DNA of 64,000 nt, from NCBI GenBank assembly GCA_025506515.1, contig CM046442.1:62443340-62507339 (forward strand), read 5' to 3'. Of the stretch, positions 22,515 to 33,005 are shown piece after piece (position 1 is the stretch's first letter; every line of letters begins with the position of its first letter). The notes beneath the pieces were generated by a model. It saw nothing but the letters and a program-made list of their open reading frames with translations, had not been told where the DNA came from and ran no database searches. Made by a program: the position numbers and the translations under genes. Origin of the DNA: Flaveria trinervia. Lineage: Eukaryota; Streptophyta; Magnoliopsida; Asterales; Asteraceae.

Positions 22515-23096
22515 CCAGATTTCAGGATGCTCCTAAAGAGTCTCATTTGATTGCAGTCAAGAGAATCTTTAGATATTTGCAAGGTACACAATCTCTGGGT
22601 TTATGGTATTCCACTAGACACTCTTGCAAATTAGTTGCTTTTTCAGATAGTGACTATGCAGGGTGCAAGTTAACTAGAAAGTCAACTTCTGGTGGTTGTC
22701 AATTCCTAGGAAACTGTTTGATTTCTTGGCAGAGTAAGAAACAAACATCTGTTGCTACATCAACTGCTGAGGTCGAGTACATTGCTGCTGCAAGTTGCAC
22801 TTCTCAGGTACTCTGGCTTCAGAACCAACTTCTGGATTATGGCATTACAGAGACTAAGACTCCATTATTAATGGATAGTGCTTCAGCTCTGTGTATTGTC
22901 AAAAATCCAGTCTAGCACTCTAGGACCAAACATATAGAGATCAGACATCACTTTATTCGGGATTGTTTTGAAAAAGGTCTGAATGATCCTAAGTTTGTGC
23001 CTAGTGCTGATGAGCTTGCAGATATTTTTACTAAGCCTTTGGATAGTTCAACTTTCCAAAACCTTATGTTATGGCTTGGTATGCTGCAGCTAGAAT
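22515..23096 (+). pseudogene. element E RNase H after RT deletion
   Basis: From 22518 the sequence is already at the end of the RT connection (PKESHLIAVKRIFRYLQG), about 830-840 bp further along than expected by comparison with A2 (45673 to 46509). No YVDD is present anywhere in E. RNase H motifs are clear: D-S-D-Y-A-G near 22645, STSGGCQFLG, STAEVEYIAAASC with the catalytic Glu, and HHFIRD. A TAG at 22913 breaks it; the frame then runs to the pol stop near 23096. Confidence 0.9.
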
Positions 23097-23756
23097 AATT
23101 GACAATTACTGATGATTTCAGTAAAAAGTACTGGTGATCATTGGTAACCATGTCACATATAAGTACTGATGAGTCCTTTCACCTTTAGTAGTTTTATAAC
23201 TACTGATGGCTAAATGCCTCACAAGTACTGAAGTACTTTATCTGTTCTTAACTACTGACTACTGAAATCAGTACAAACAGATAAGTACTGACGTCCTATG
23301 AAACACCTGAAAAGCAGATGCAAAGTCTGATGAGTAAGTGTTGAGGACAGTATGAAACAGCTGAAAGGCTATAAATTGACGAAAACTACTGAAGAGAACT
23401 TTCTCTTCAGTTGTTTCTACAACTGCTGTTTCATTCTAAACAACTGAAGCAAAACCATGTCTTTAGTAGTTTTATAACTACTGATGACTAACACCAAGTC
23501 TTCAGCTGTTTACAACAACTGATGACAAAACCACTGTCTTCAGTAGTTTCACAACTACTAATGACAAACACCAAGTCCTCAGTTGTTTCATCATCTGAAG
23601 TCAAAACCATGGTCTTCAGTAGTTTTCTAACTGCTGATGCCTAAAACCACGACTTCAGCTGTTTCAACGTCTGATAGGGTAATACCATGTCAACAGTCGG
23701 TTTAAAACTACTGATGACTCACACCAAACCCTTCAGTCATTTTCTCACCCCTACCC
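23097..23756 (+). repeat. pol-aORF spacer of E with inverted-motif tandem array
   Basis: No gene. About 10 imperfect units of 30-40 bp, clearest at 23450-23740, each with TTCAGTAGTT or TTCAGCTGTTT followed by its complement AACTACTGATGAC or similar, so each unit can form a small hairpin. The words are the same as in the LTR of E. The array ends just before a TATA box. Confidence 0.85.
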
Positions 23757-23823
23757 TATAAATACCTGTCCTCTTCTCTAATGTTTCATTAGCCGTTATT
23801 TTCTGAACTTCTCTCTCTCAAAC
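23757..23823 (+). promoter_or_regulatory. probable internal promoter of the E aORF
   Basis: TATAAATA at 23757-23764, then a CT-rich leader (CTTCTCTCTCTCAAAC) up to ATGG at 23824. The layout of motif array, TATA box and leader mirrors the LTR. Inferred from sequence only. Confidence 0.55.
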
Positions 23824-26800
23824 ATGGCGACCATGAGTCTGAAACCACGACATAACTGCGTTGCTTACCTTACAAAGTCGGCTTTCTGGAACAAATATGA
23901 TAATGCCATTGACTTAATGGTGGATTCCCCATATCGCACAGCTTTTCTCTTGAATCCGACCATCTACCCTGAATCCCTCAGTCAATTCTGGTCAAATGCT
24001 TTTGTTCATACTCATGAGTCTACCGGTCAGATCTCTGTTCGGTCCCTTGTCAACCAGAAACCAGTGGTCGTTACAGCCGACATCATTCGTCAGGCATTAC
24101 ACTTACACGACTCCACCGCTGTGGCTGCATACCCAAAGGGCATAACGGATATGTCATTTATCAATCATGGGTATGAAGGTGATCTTCGGGCTACAACCGT
24201 TCTAAAGAAACATTTCCATGACGCTGAGAAAGTTATTTTTCACATGGTAAATGTCTGCTTAGCCTCCAAGACATCTTCTTGGGATCAAATGTCATCCCAA
24301 TGGCAACAGGTATTGTATTCTATTCTAGAACACCAACCACTAAATTTTTCTAAAATCGTGTTTCTAGAAATAAAGAACTTGGCTCAGAAACCTGTGGCAA
24401 ACTGATGGCCATTATATCCCAGGTTTCTGATGGCCATTATTTTGGATGAATTAAAATCTGATGGCCTTGTTGGCCTTGGAGTCCCTGCACCAGCTGTTTT
24501 GGCTGAGGTATACTCCAGGCACAACTCAGACCTTACACTCAAAGAAGCTGCCCGAATGCTAAAGCCCAAGCACAGGGAACCCACATCTTCCTCCATCAGA
24601 ACCAAAGTCCCCACTAAACCAAAACCAAAACATCCCAAAACAGCTATTCAGGGAGATGAGTCCCCTTAAGATGCTCCTGTACCACCAACGCAGGATATAC
24701 TTGCTGGCTTAAACCCCCCAGCAGTATCAGAGACTCTACCAGCCATAGCCGCTCAGAATTTCTCTCAAAAGGAGCCTGCAGCCACCACACAAGGGGTACC
24801 CACACATCTGGGATCTTCCTCACTTGAGGAGATTGCCATTGAAGAGCACCATCCTCCCCAGGTGCACACTGCTTCTACCCCATCTCCCCATGCAACCGCC
24901 CCCCAAAGTCCAACCATAATTATTGCAAACGTGCTGACTCAGTTGCATGCCTCTCCTCCTCCCCAACAACCACCAACAAAGGGGAGAACCACAGACATTG
25001 AGGAAGAGGATCACCATGTTTCTGACAACCCACAGCACCGGGGTTTACAAATTCTATCTCTTGGTGTAGATTGGGATATTAGAATATCTAGTGAGGCTGC
25101 CACCTCTTCTGAATCAGCACATGATCAGAATGAGGCTGGTAACATAGCTAAGACCTCACTAGAGGCAACAGCTGATGAAGGACATAGTCTTGAGGTTGGA
25201 AGTCCCCAGTTCCAAGAAAAAGGGGCACATGCTAAAACTGGTCTACACCTAGTGCATGTACATCCTGCTACAAGCAGGGGTCAGGTGATTCAGCATCTGC
25301 TGATGATGACCTGGGCTTTTTCTATGATGTTCTAGCCCACAACACCATCCTGGAGGCTGAGGTAAGCAGACTACAAGAATGCTTGCTAAGAAGTCTCAGG
25401 ATGTAAGTCCATCTGCCCCCACCAACCCACATATGGCACCTTCATTTGAAGGTTCCCCAAACACTTTACCCTCTTACTTCACTGAGCCTCCAGCTTCTGC
25501 TTTTGGCACTATCTCTCCGGGACAGAACCCCCCAGAGCAGATGGTTGCTGTATTCCAACAATCCCTACCTCTCATCACTCCCATCATCAATGACATTGTT
25601 TATAAAGCCATTGATGAGAGGATCTCCTCAAGTCTACAACCACTCATTGATGATGCTGTGCAAAAGAAACTTTCTGCGGTACAAACCCCTGCCACCAATG
25701 CATCCAAAAAGGGGGAGAGTACTGCAGTGAAAGAAAAGAAAGAAAAAGAACTAAGGATGAGAAGGCACAAGAGAAAACCTAGGAGTTGGAAAAAGAAAAG
25801 GAACAACAACTGATCACTTACAAAAGAAAGAAAAAGAACTAGGATGAGAAGGCACAAGAGAAAACCTAGGAGTTGGAAAAAGAAAAGGAACAACAACTGA
25901 TCACTTACAAAAGAAAGAAAAGTGCTGGTGATCAAACGAATGCTGAAGAAAAATCCTTGGAAGAGCTGATAAAAGATGCAGATGACACACACAGCCGATC
26001 CATGGACAAAATCATTGAGCAACTCTTCAAGCAAGGCTTTGATACAGCCACATTAGACAGTGAGATCAGGAGGTTGGAAGTAGAGGAAATTCAAAACAGA
26101 TGGGCTGGGTATGATGTGCTGGAGAAAGAGAGATTGGAGATCATGATTCGATTCATTGCCACATACTTAGGAAGATCACTGATGGAGATTCGTTCATGGA
26201 CCAGAGACAGCATTCTAGCTATAGCCACCAGAATCTGTTTGTCTGAGCAATTTCATAAGGGGATAATCATTGAAGCAACACTTGATGAGGCCGGGGCTGG
26301 AAAAAGGTTTGAAATGGCAAGACTCAAAAAAGCCAAACTCACAACCAAAATTCTTGAACAACCTTCCCAATCACCCACTCAAAAACAGCCTACCCCTCAA
26401 ATCTCCAAACCAATCTCAAAACCCAAATCCAAACATCCTCAACCTTCAAAACCAATTCCTTTACCACAAAAACCAACCCAACCATCATCAATGATGCACC
26501 TAGAAGGAGGAGAAGGGTGCTGAGGATAGAAAAAGATGAAGAAGAAGAGGATGAAGATGATAGTCTGCCACTCTCTGCTGTTCTAAGGCTACCAGAACCC
26601 AGGAGTCAACCCATGATCACACCTGAGTCTCAAAGGGAAACGGTTAGAGTCAAAATAGAAGATGAAGAACAGCAGAAGCAGCACGATGAGCAACTACTGA
26701 AGATGGTTGACAAGGAATTTCTTCAGTCATCATCTATACAAGCCATGAAAGGGCATGCTCAGAGGCTGTACACTCTCAGACACACATTTTAGTATCAGAA

Positions 26801-27278
26801 GGAGAGAGTGAGAGTATGGCCAGACCCCAAGGTGAGTTCTAGAATCCACAAAAGATCCATTCCTCATAGATACAATGTCCAGGTTAGAAAAACAATAGAC
26901 TCTACAATCATGTTGGCCATTGTAGTCTCACCATGGGAAATAATCGATGTATTCAAGAAGGCTCACTAATCAAAAATGACCCCTCAAGCCTTACTGGAAA
27001 ACAAGATGATCAAAAAGGGGTTATTATATAAGAAGCTTGAAGACATTAAGAAGAATGAGCTCCAGTTACTCGTTGAGGGCACTCATCCTGATGAATTTGT
27101 CTATAGGGAGGTAACTACTGTGGAGTTGAAAAATGGCAGGACTGTAAAGTACTTATCTGAGTACTATGGTCCAGAGTTCTTCTTTGAAGGAGGAGTACAA
27201 GAACTCTCCAAGGAGGAACAGGTTGTTCTCCTTGAGTCCTATGTTCGAGAGTCACACAGACTCATTATGGGGAAGTAG
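23824..27278 (+). pseudogene. element E additional ORF (aORF) after pol
   Basis: Starts at ATG 23824 in good context and is open for 193 codons to TGA 24403, then continues in shifted frames (24430, 24862, 25379, 25873, 26517, 26976). N-terminal domain: P-x-R-x-A-F-L-L-N-P-T-I, later YEGDL, K-x-x-F, FHMVNVCLASKTSSWDQ, LNFSKIVFLEI. The same domain occurs in A1 (33146-33511) and B' (54284-54090). Middle: proline/serine rich, then a lysine/glutamate rich helical part. C-terminal: FVYREVTTVELKNGRTVKYLSE. No signal peptide or membrane segment seen, so an envelope role is not supported by sequence. Such 3' ORFs are known in plant Sireviruses; function unknown. A frame at 27284-27556 may extend it across the PPT. 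Confidence 0.8.
25737..25911 (+). repeat. 88-bp tandem duplication inside E aORF
   Basis: Two adjacent copies (25737-25824 and 25825-25911) of a lysine/glutamate coding stretch that begins AGAAAGAAAAAGAACTA. Copy 2 is one base shorter, and the duplication contributes to the broken frame. Confidence 0.92.
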
Positions 27279-27481
27279 ATCTCATGAATGGGATAACAAC
27301 TCTGTGTCCAGTTCCCCAAAATAGAGTTCCCATTCATACCTTGCCAAACAGATCTCTGAGATTTCTTCCCAGGCCAGTGCTTATATGGGTCATCTTCTCA
27401 ACTGATCAAGAAGGAAAAAGACTAAACATTCTGCCAACAATAAGTAGGAAAATAAATCAATTCGAGGTTTTGGCAGCATTG

Positions 27482-27495
27482 GTTCAGGGGGAGTT
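27482..27495 (+). other. polypurine tract, element E
   Basis: TTCAGGGGGAGTT directly before the 3' LTR; plus-strand primer site. Confidence 0.85.
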
Positions 27496-28416
27496 TGTTG
27501 GACCAAAAGAACCAATGAGCCAAGATCAGAAAACCTCTAAGTCCCACATGATATAACAACAACTGCTGAAGGCTTCATCAGCAGTTCGACAAGTGCTGAA
27601 GACTTCAACAGCTGAAGATCAAGTACTGAAGACTTCAATAGCTGAAGACTAAAGTGCTGAAGCTCAACAGCTGAAGAACACAAGTGCTGAAGCTGAACAG
27701 CTGAAGAACACAAGTGCTGAGCTGAACAGCTGAAAAACACAAGTGTGAAGCTGAAGACCAAAGTACTTAAGTACAACAGCTGAAGAGTCTACAAGTGCTG
27801 AAGATCAACAACTGGTGTACAATGTCTGAAGACAAAGACTGAAGACATCAGCTGATGATATCTACTGAAGTCATCAGCTGATGAAACGTCTGAAGTTCAA
27901 GTCTGAAGACCAAGTACTGAAGTTCAGTAGTTTGTCACAACAGCTGAAGAGTACTTCTTCAGTAGTTGTGATATTAGTAGTTTTATGTTTTTACTTTCAG
28001 TAGTTTTGTAAAACGACTGAAGAGCTTGTTCTTCAGTGGTTTTAGTATCAGTAGTTTTATGTTTTTCAGTAGTTGTAGTAACTTATCACACTTAGTATTT
28101 TTGTAAGAAGATGTCAGCTGTTTTGACATCTTCAGTAGTTGTGTTTCAGTTGGAATAATTCTGTTAGATGTCACTATCAAGTGACATCAGCAGACGTCAC
28201 ATCTCTTATATAAGAGGTGTCGACCTAATTTTAAGTGTGACATTCCGTTACACGAAAGCGAATATTGAATGAAATATATTTGCAGAATTCTCTCTATCTA
28301 TAACCGTTTTTGTTCTTCATTGAATATCTTTTCGTTCTTGTGAATTGGCTAATTCATTGTTAGAATTCCGCTGCTATACTCTCTAATCAATCAAACGTAG
28401 GTCACTGATCCTAACA
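27496..28416 (+). repeat. 3' LTR of element E
   Basis: 921 bp, TGTTGGACC to CCTAACA, aligned to 16601-17523 with scattered substitutions and single-base gaps. Confidence 0.93.
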
Positions 28417-29214
28417 TGTTTGTCTTCACTCTTGTTTCTTATCCAGATAGAGCGAAAGAAAGTTTATGAGGCTCTAAGGATGGAAGTTGGTTGAAGCTAT
28501 ACAACAAGAGCTGCTTCAATTCAAAAGGGAAAAAGTTTGGAACCTTTATCCTCTTCCTTATGGGAAGACTACCATTGGAACCAAATGGGTGTTTAGGAAC
28601 AAGAAAGATGATAGAGGCATCATCATCAAGAACAAAGCTAGACTAGTTGTTCAAGGATACACACAAGAAGAAGGGATTGACTACACTGATGTCTTTGCTC
28701 TAGTAGCAAGATTAGAAGTTGTTAGGATATTCCTGGCATTTGCTGCATCAAAGAACTTCAAGGTCTTTCAACTTGATGTGAAGTGTGCCTTTTTGTATGG
28801 AGTGATTGATGAAGAGGTATATGTCAAATAGCCACCTGGTTTTGTAGATCCTGATCATCCTGATTATGTCTGCAAGCATGACAAAGCTCTTTATGGGCTG
28901 TATGAGGCACCCAGGAAGTGGTATGAGACATTGTTTGAGTATCTTTGTAAACATGGATCACGAGAGGTACCATAGATGGAACTCTCTTCATCAAAGGATA
29001 GGGAAATGACATATTGCTAGTTCAAGTGTATGTGGATGACATCATCTTTGGTTCAACTAATCCAAAGCTCTGCAAATCTTTGAGAAGCTAATGAAAGACT
29101 GATTTGAAATAAGTACCATGGGGGAACTCAATTTCTTTGTTGGAATTTAGGTGAAGCAAGTTGAAGATGGCATCTTCATAAGTCAGTCAAAGTATGTTCA
29201 GGACATACTGAAGA
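28417..29214 (+). pseudogene. family B reverse transcriptase fragment, unit 2
   Basis: Resumes the pol frame broken by E. Open from 28487 to TAG 28829: GTKWVFRNKKDDRG, KARLVVQGYTQEEGIDYTDVF, FQLDVKCAFLYG (first catalytic Asp). After the TAG (shared with unit 1) come ALYGLYEAPRKWYE and Y-V-D-D at 29029-29040. Homology ends near 29214 as in unit 1. Confidence 0.87.
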
Positions 29215-30942
29215 GGACATACTCAAACTAGAGATAACAATTCCACTGGAATTGGTGCTTCTTAGATCTCCCAGGATAGGGGATATGTACAAGCTGGATA
29301 TGAACAATGCTTCCTCAATGGGTGAAGTATCATGATTTCTTTCCAAAGCTGGCAGTGATGAGTCTACACTATGACATAAAAGTATATGTCATGTAAATTT
29401 TAAGACAATGAATAAATTGGCTAAAAATAACTTGGTACATGGTTTGCCTAAAAAGGAGTTTTTTCTACAAAGATAACTGTGTTGCATGCCTGAAAGGGAA
29501 ACACCATAGGACATCTCACAAATCCAAATGTGTTAACTCTATCACTACTCCATTACACCTATTGCATATGGATCTTTTTGGTCCCACAAGTATAATGAGC
29601 ATTTGAAGGAAATCATATTCCTTTGTGATAGTTGATGAATTTACAAGATTCACATGGGTATTCCTTTTAAGAACTAAAGATGAAACTACTAAAACATTAA
29701 AATCTTTTATTCTTAAAATAGAAAATCAAATTGATCACAAGGTTAAAATTATTACAAGTGAAGGACTAGTTTAAGAACTGTGTTCTTGACTCATTCTGTG
29801 ATTCAAAAGGGATTGCCAGACAATATAGTGCTCCCAGAACTCCTTAACAACACGGTGTTGCTGAGAGGAGGAACAAGACACTTATTGAGGCTGCTCGAAC
29901 TATGTTAGCTCATTCAAAACTACCTCTTACATTCTGGGCAATGGCAGTGAGCACTGCATGCTATGTGCAGAACAGAGTTCTTGTAGTTAACCCACACGGA
30001 AAAACCCCTTATGAGCTATGGAACAAGAGGCCACCGTTCATTGGCTTTCTAAGGTCCTTTGGCAGCAGGTGTACCATACCTAACACAAAAGACAATTTCG
30101 CAAAATTTGCTGAAAAGTCGGATGATGCTATCTTTGTTGGGTACTCTTCTAGTTCCAAAGCTTATAAAGTATACAACATTAAGAATCAACAATTTGAGGA
30201 GTCATCCAATATAGTTGTTAATGAGCACACTCCTTGTGTTAGGGGGAATGGCCCTGATCATATCTTTGATTTAGAATTGTTTCCAAACTATTCTAAACCA
30301 TCTTGTGAGAATGTTTCAGTTGGAACAGGTGCTCAAAATGGTGTTGATGCTACTGTTGATGATCAACTATTTGAGCTACCCAGGCCTAGTCCATGTTCTC
30401 AAAGAGCTGCAATACCAAGCTTCCACCATTCACAGATCTGATAGTCTAACTATATCAAGGAATAGTGAAGCTTCTACAAGTGAATCACTTACTGAGCCTT
30501 AAACTCATCAGGTGATCCACCACAACACTAGGCAGAAGGAAGTAGTGTTTTGAAGGAACATGAAACTGTTAATACTACTTCACAGTCAACCATTGATGAT
30601 GTTTCTCACTCATTCAATCAGTCTTCATTGAATGATTTTGAAACATCAGCTGGACAGAGTGTTCCAGTTACTGAGCAGAATATGTCCAACCTCGACCTAT
30701 CTCTACAACTGGAAGTGATTCCTCGACTTAGGATTCACAACACTCATCCTGCTGAGAACATTATAGGGGATGTCTCTGAGGAAGTAAGAACAAGAGGACA
30801 GACTCATCATGGGAATGTCTGCTTGTACTCATGCTTCCTACCCCAGATGGAACCCAAGAAGGTGAAAGATGCCTTGAAAGATAGTAACTGGCTTGAATCG
30901 ATGCAAGAGGAGTTGCTTCAATTCAAGAGACAGAACGTATAG
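29215..30942 (+). pseudogene. element A1 pre-integrase, integrase and tether
   Basis: Same junction as in unit 1, but here family A pol continues past 29529. Zinc finger half-sites near 29388 and 29480; first integrase Asp in HMDLFGP near 29567; the RCDQGTEF block of A2 is changed so that the second catalytic Asp codon is lost and the frame shifts (near 29755). Glu in the GVAERRN block near 29855. The long frame 29902-30441 has the YVQNRVLVV and VGYSSSSKAYKVYN C-terminal region; a serine-rich tether follows to about 30942. Not catalytic. Confidence 0.86.
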
Positions 30943-31713
30943 AACCTATGTTTGCTACCATCTGGTCAAGTACCAATAGGCACTAAATGGGTTTTCAGAA
31001 ACAAGAGAGATGATAGGCTTGATCATCAAGAACAAAGCAAGACTTGTTGTTCAAGGATACACCCAAGAGGAAGGATTGATTATACTGAAGTCTTTGCACA
31101 AGTTGCAAGACTTGAGGCAGTTAAGATCTTCCTTGCTTATGCTGCATCCAAGGACTTCACTATCTATCAACTTGATGTCAAGTGTGCATTTCTATATGGG
31201 GATATAGATAGGGAAGTCTATGTGTGCCAACCTCCAAGATTTGAAGACCCACAACACCCCAGCTATGTGTGTAAATTGGATAAAACTCTATATGGGCTAC
31301 ACCAAGCACCTAGGTTGTGGTATGAGACTTTTTCTTAGTTTCTTCTGAAGAATGGCTACACTAGAGGTACCATTGACAAGACTGTCTTCATTAGAAAGTT
31401 TGGAAAGGACATCTTGCGCGTTCAAGTCTATGTCGATGACATCATATTTTGTTCTTCAAATGACCAAATGTGTAAGGACTTTGAGAGCATTATGAAGAAA
31501 AATTTTAAGATGAGTTCCATGGGAAAAATGGACTCCTTCCTTGGGATTCAGGTAAAGAAAACAAAGGAAGGGTTTTTCATTAATCAATATAAGTATATCT
31601 CTGACATCTTAGAAAGATTTGAAATGAAGGATTGCAAGCCTGCCAAGACACCCATACCTAGAAACCATAATCTTTGTCCTGACCTTGAGGGGGAGGATAC
31701 TGATCAACATTAG
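30943..31713 (+). pseudogene. element A1 reverse transcriptase
   Basis: GTKWVFRNKRDDR near 30979, a frameshift near 31018, then YQLDVKCAFLYGDIDREVYV near 31165, KTLYGLHQAPRLWYE, TAG at 31336-31338 where A2 has CAG, and Y-V-D-D at 31429-31440. The final frame runs through FLGIQVKKT to a TAG at 31711. That last TAG occurs at the same codon in A2 (46432). Confidence 0.88.
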
Positions 31714-32367
31714 TATAGGGCAATTATTGGTTCTCTGATGTGTCTTACTGCCAGTAGACCTGATATCATGTGCTACTTGCATTTGTGCAAGATATCAAGC
31801 CGCTCCAAAGGTGTCTCACCAAGCTGCTATTAAGAAAATCCTCAGATACCTCAATGGAGCACCTAAACTAGGTCTCTGGTATCCCAAAAACAAGGACTTT
31901 AATCTCTGTGGATACTCTGACAGTGACTATGGTGGCTGCAATATTGACAAGAAATCAACATCAGAGGATGTAAATTTCTTGGTGGAAGGATCATCTCATG
32001 GCAATTCAAGAAACAATCCTGTGTCTCTACATCAACTGCTGAAGCTGAATACATTGTTACTCCTAGCTGCTGCGCTCAAGTGCTATGGATTCGGAATTAG
32101 ATGTTAGACTATGGATTCAACTTTACGAGTACTCCTATCCATATTGACAATAGAGCTATCTGTATTACCGAAAATCCGGTGAAGCACTCCAAGACAAAGC
32201 ATATTGACATCAGGTACCATTTCATTAGAGATATTCATGAGAAAAATCTGATTAAACTAATCAAAGTTGACTCAAATGAACAACATGCTGATTTGTTCAC
32301 CAAGGCTTTTGATGAGCAAAGACTTAAGTATCTCATAACAGCTATTGGGATGATAAACATTAATTAG
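31714..32367 (+). pseudogene. element A1 RNase H
   Basis: YRAIIGSLMCLTASRPDI, KKILRYLNGAPKLGLWY, D-S-D-Y-G-G near 31918, KKSTS near 31950, then a frameshift (QFLGG block altered) and the HIDIRYHFIRDIHEKNLIKLIKV and HADLFTKAFDEQR end. Final stop TAG at 32365 after GMININ, homologous to A2 (47091) and B' (63545). Confidence 0.88.
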
Positions 32368-32888
32368 AACACCTCTTTTGAAAACATTTTAATATATAAT
32401 GTCTTATGTCAATACAATTTAAGCCTTGTTACAAAAGCTCTTTCTTAAATTTTCTAAGTGTAATTTCTTCCGAAAATAAATTAATCCTTGGAAGTTATTT
32501 TTATATCTTCCAACGTATAATTTCTCAAAGGATAATTTTCTTCTCGGAAGAGTTTTTGTTCTCGGAAGAAGCGATTGATTGTGCATCATATCTACTTCGA
32601 GGCTTACACACTCTCCATTCGGAAAGCAATCCTAACTTCGGAAGCAATGTTTTGCTTCGGAAGTAAGAATTGCCTTTGGCAAAACAAATTACCTTCGGAA
32701 ATGTTTTACACTCGAAAGGAAGATTCTACAGTGTAACGTAAATCTCTTGGGCCCCACACTGTAAAAAGCAAAGATTTTGTAAATGATGTCGGATTATTTA
32801 ACTGATTTTAACCTTACCGCCACTGTCAATTCATCCACTAAACTATCACATCACCTTATCCTTACCCCATTACCGCCTTCCCACCATC
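32368..32888 (+). promoter_or_regulatory. pol-aORF spacer of A1 with CTTCGGAAG array
   Basis: No gene. Between 32468 and 32720 there are about nine variants of CTTCGGAAG, CTCGGAAG or CTTCCGAAA, the same word as in the A and B LTRs. Confidence 0.75.
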
Positions 32889-33005
32889 TTTTAAATAATC
32901 TCGACTATTCAATTTCATCTTCTTACTTGCAATTTTTACTGTCCTAGAAAATTTTCTCCCTCCAACTTTACCCAAGCTCGAAATCATTACATTCACCTTT
33001 CTCCA
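32889..33005 (+). promoter_or_regulatory. probable internal promoter of the A1 aORF
   Basis: TTTTAAATAAT at 32889-32899 is TATA-like and lies about 110 bp before ATGG at 33006; the leader between is CT-rich (TTTTCTCCCTCC near 32951). The arrangement parallels E (23757) and B' (62943). Confidence 0.45.

Larger units (their letters stand above)
16601..28416 (+). mobile_element. element E, Sirevirus-like copia, 11.8 kb, TSD TGTTT
   Basis: Two LTRs (16601-17523, 27496-28416) about 96-97 percent identical by eye, each TGTTGG to AACA, flanked by the perfect 5-bp repeat TGTTT (16596-16600, 28417-28421). The uninterrupted target is visible in unit 1 at 8090-8105. Contents: PBS, gag, protease, integrase, RNase H, a motif-rich spacer and an aORF, then a PPT. 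The reverse transcriptase core is deleted, so this copy could only move with RT supplied in trans. Confidence 0.93.
9202..29529 (+). repeat. tandem duplication, unit 2 (interrupted by element E)
   Basis: Second copy of 698-9206. It has the same order: solo LTR C tail, LTR A, gag A, LTR B, gag B, pol B, A pre-integrase. Element E plus its TSD (11,821 bp) sits in its pol tether. Many stops and frameshifts differ between the units, showing that they have decayed separately. Confidence 0.9.

Noticed and set aside
25600..26034. Minus-strand leucine/phenylalanine-rich frame that looks like a membrane protein
   Set aside because: Antisense of a lysine/glutamate coding stretch with an 88-bp duplication; composition artefact.
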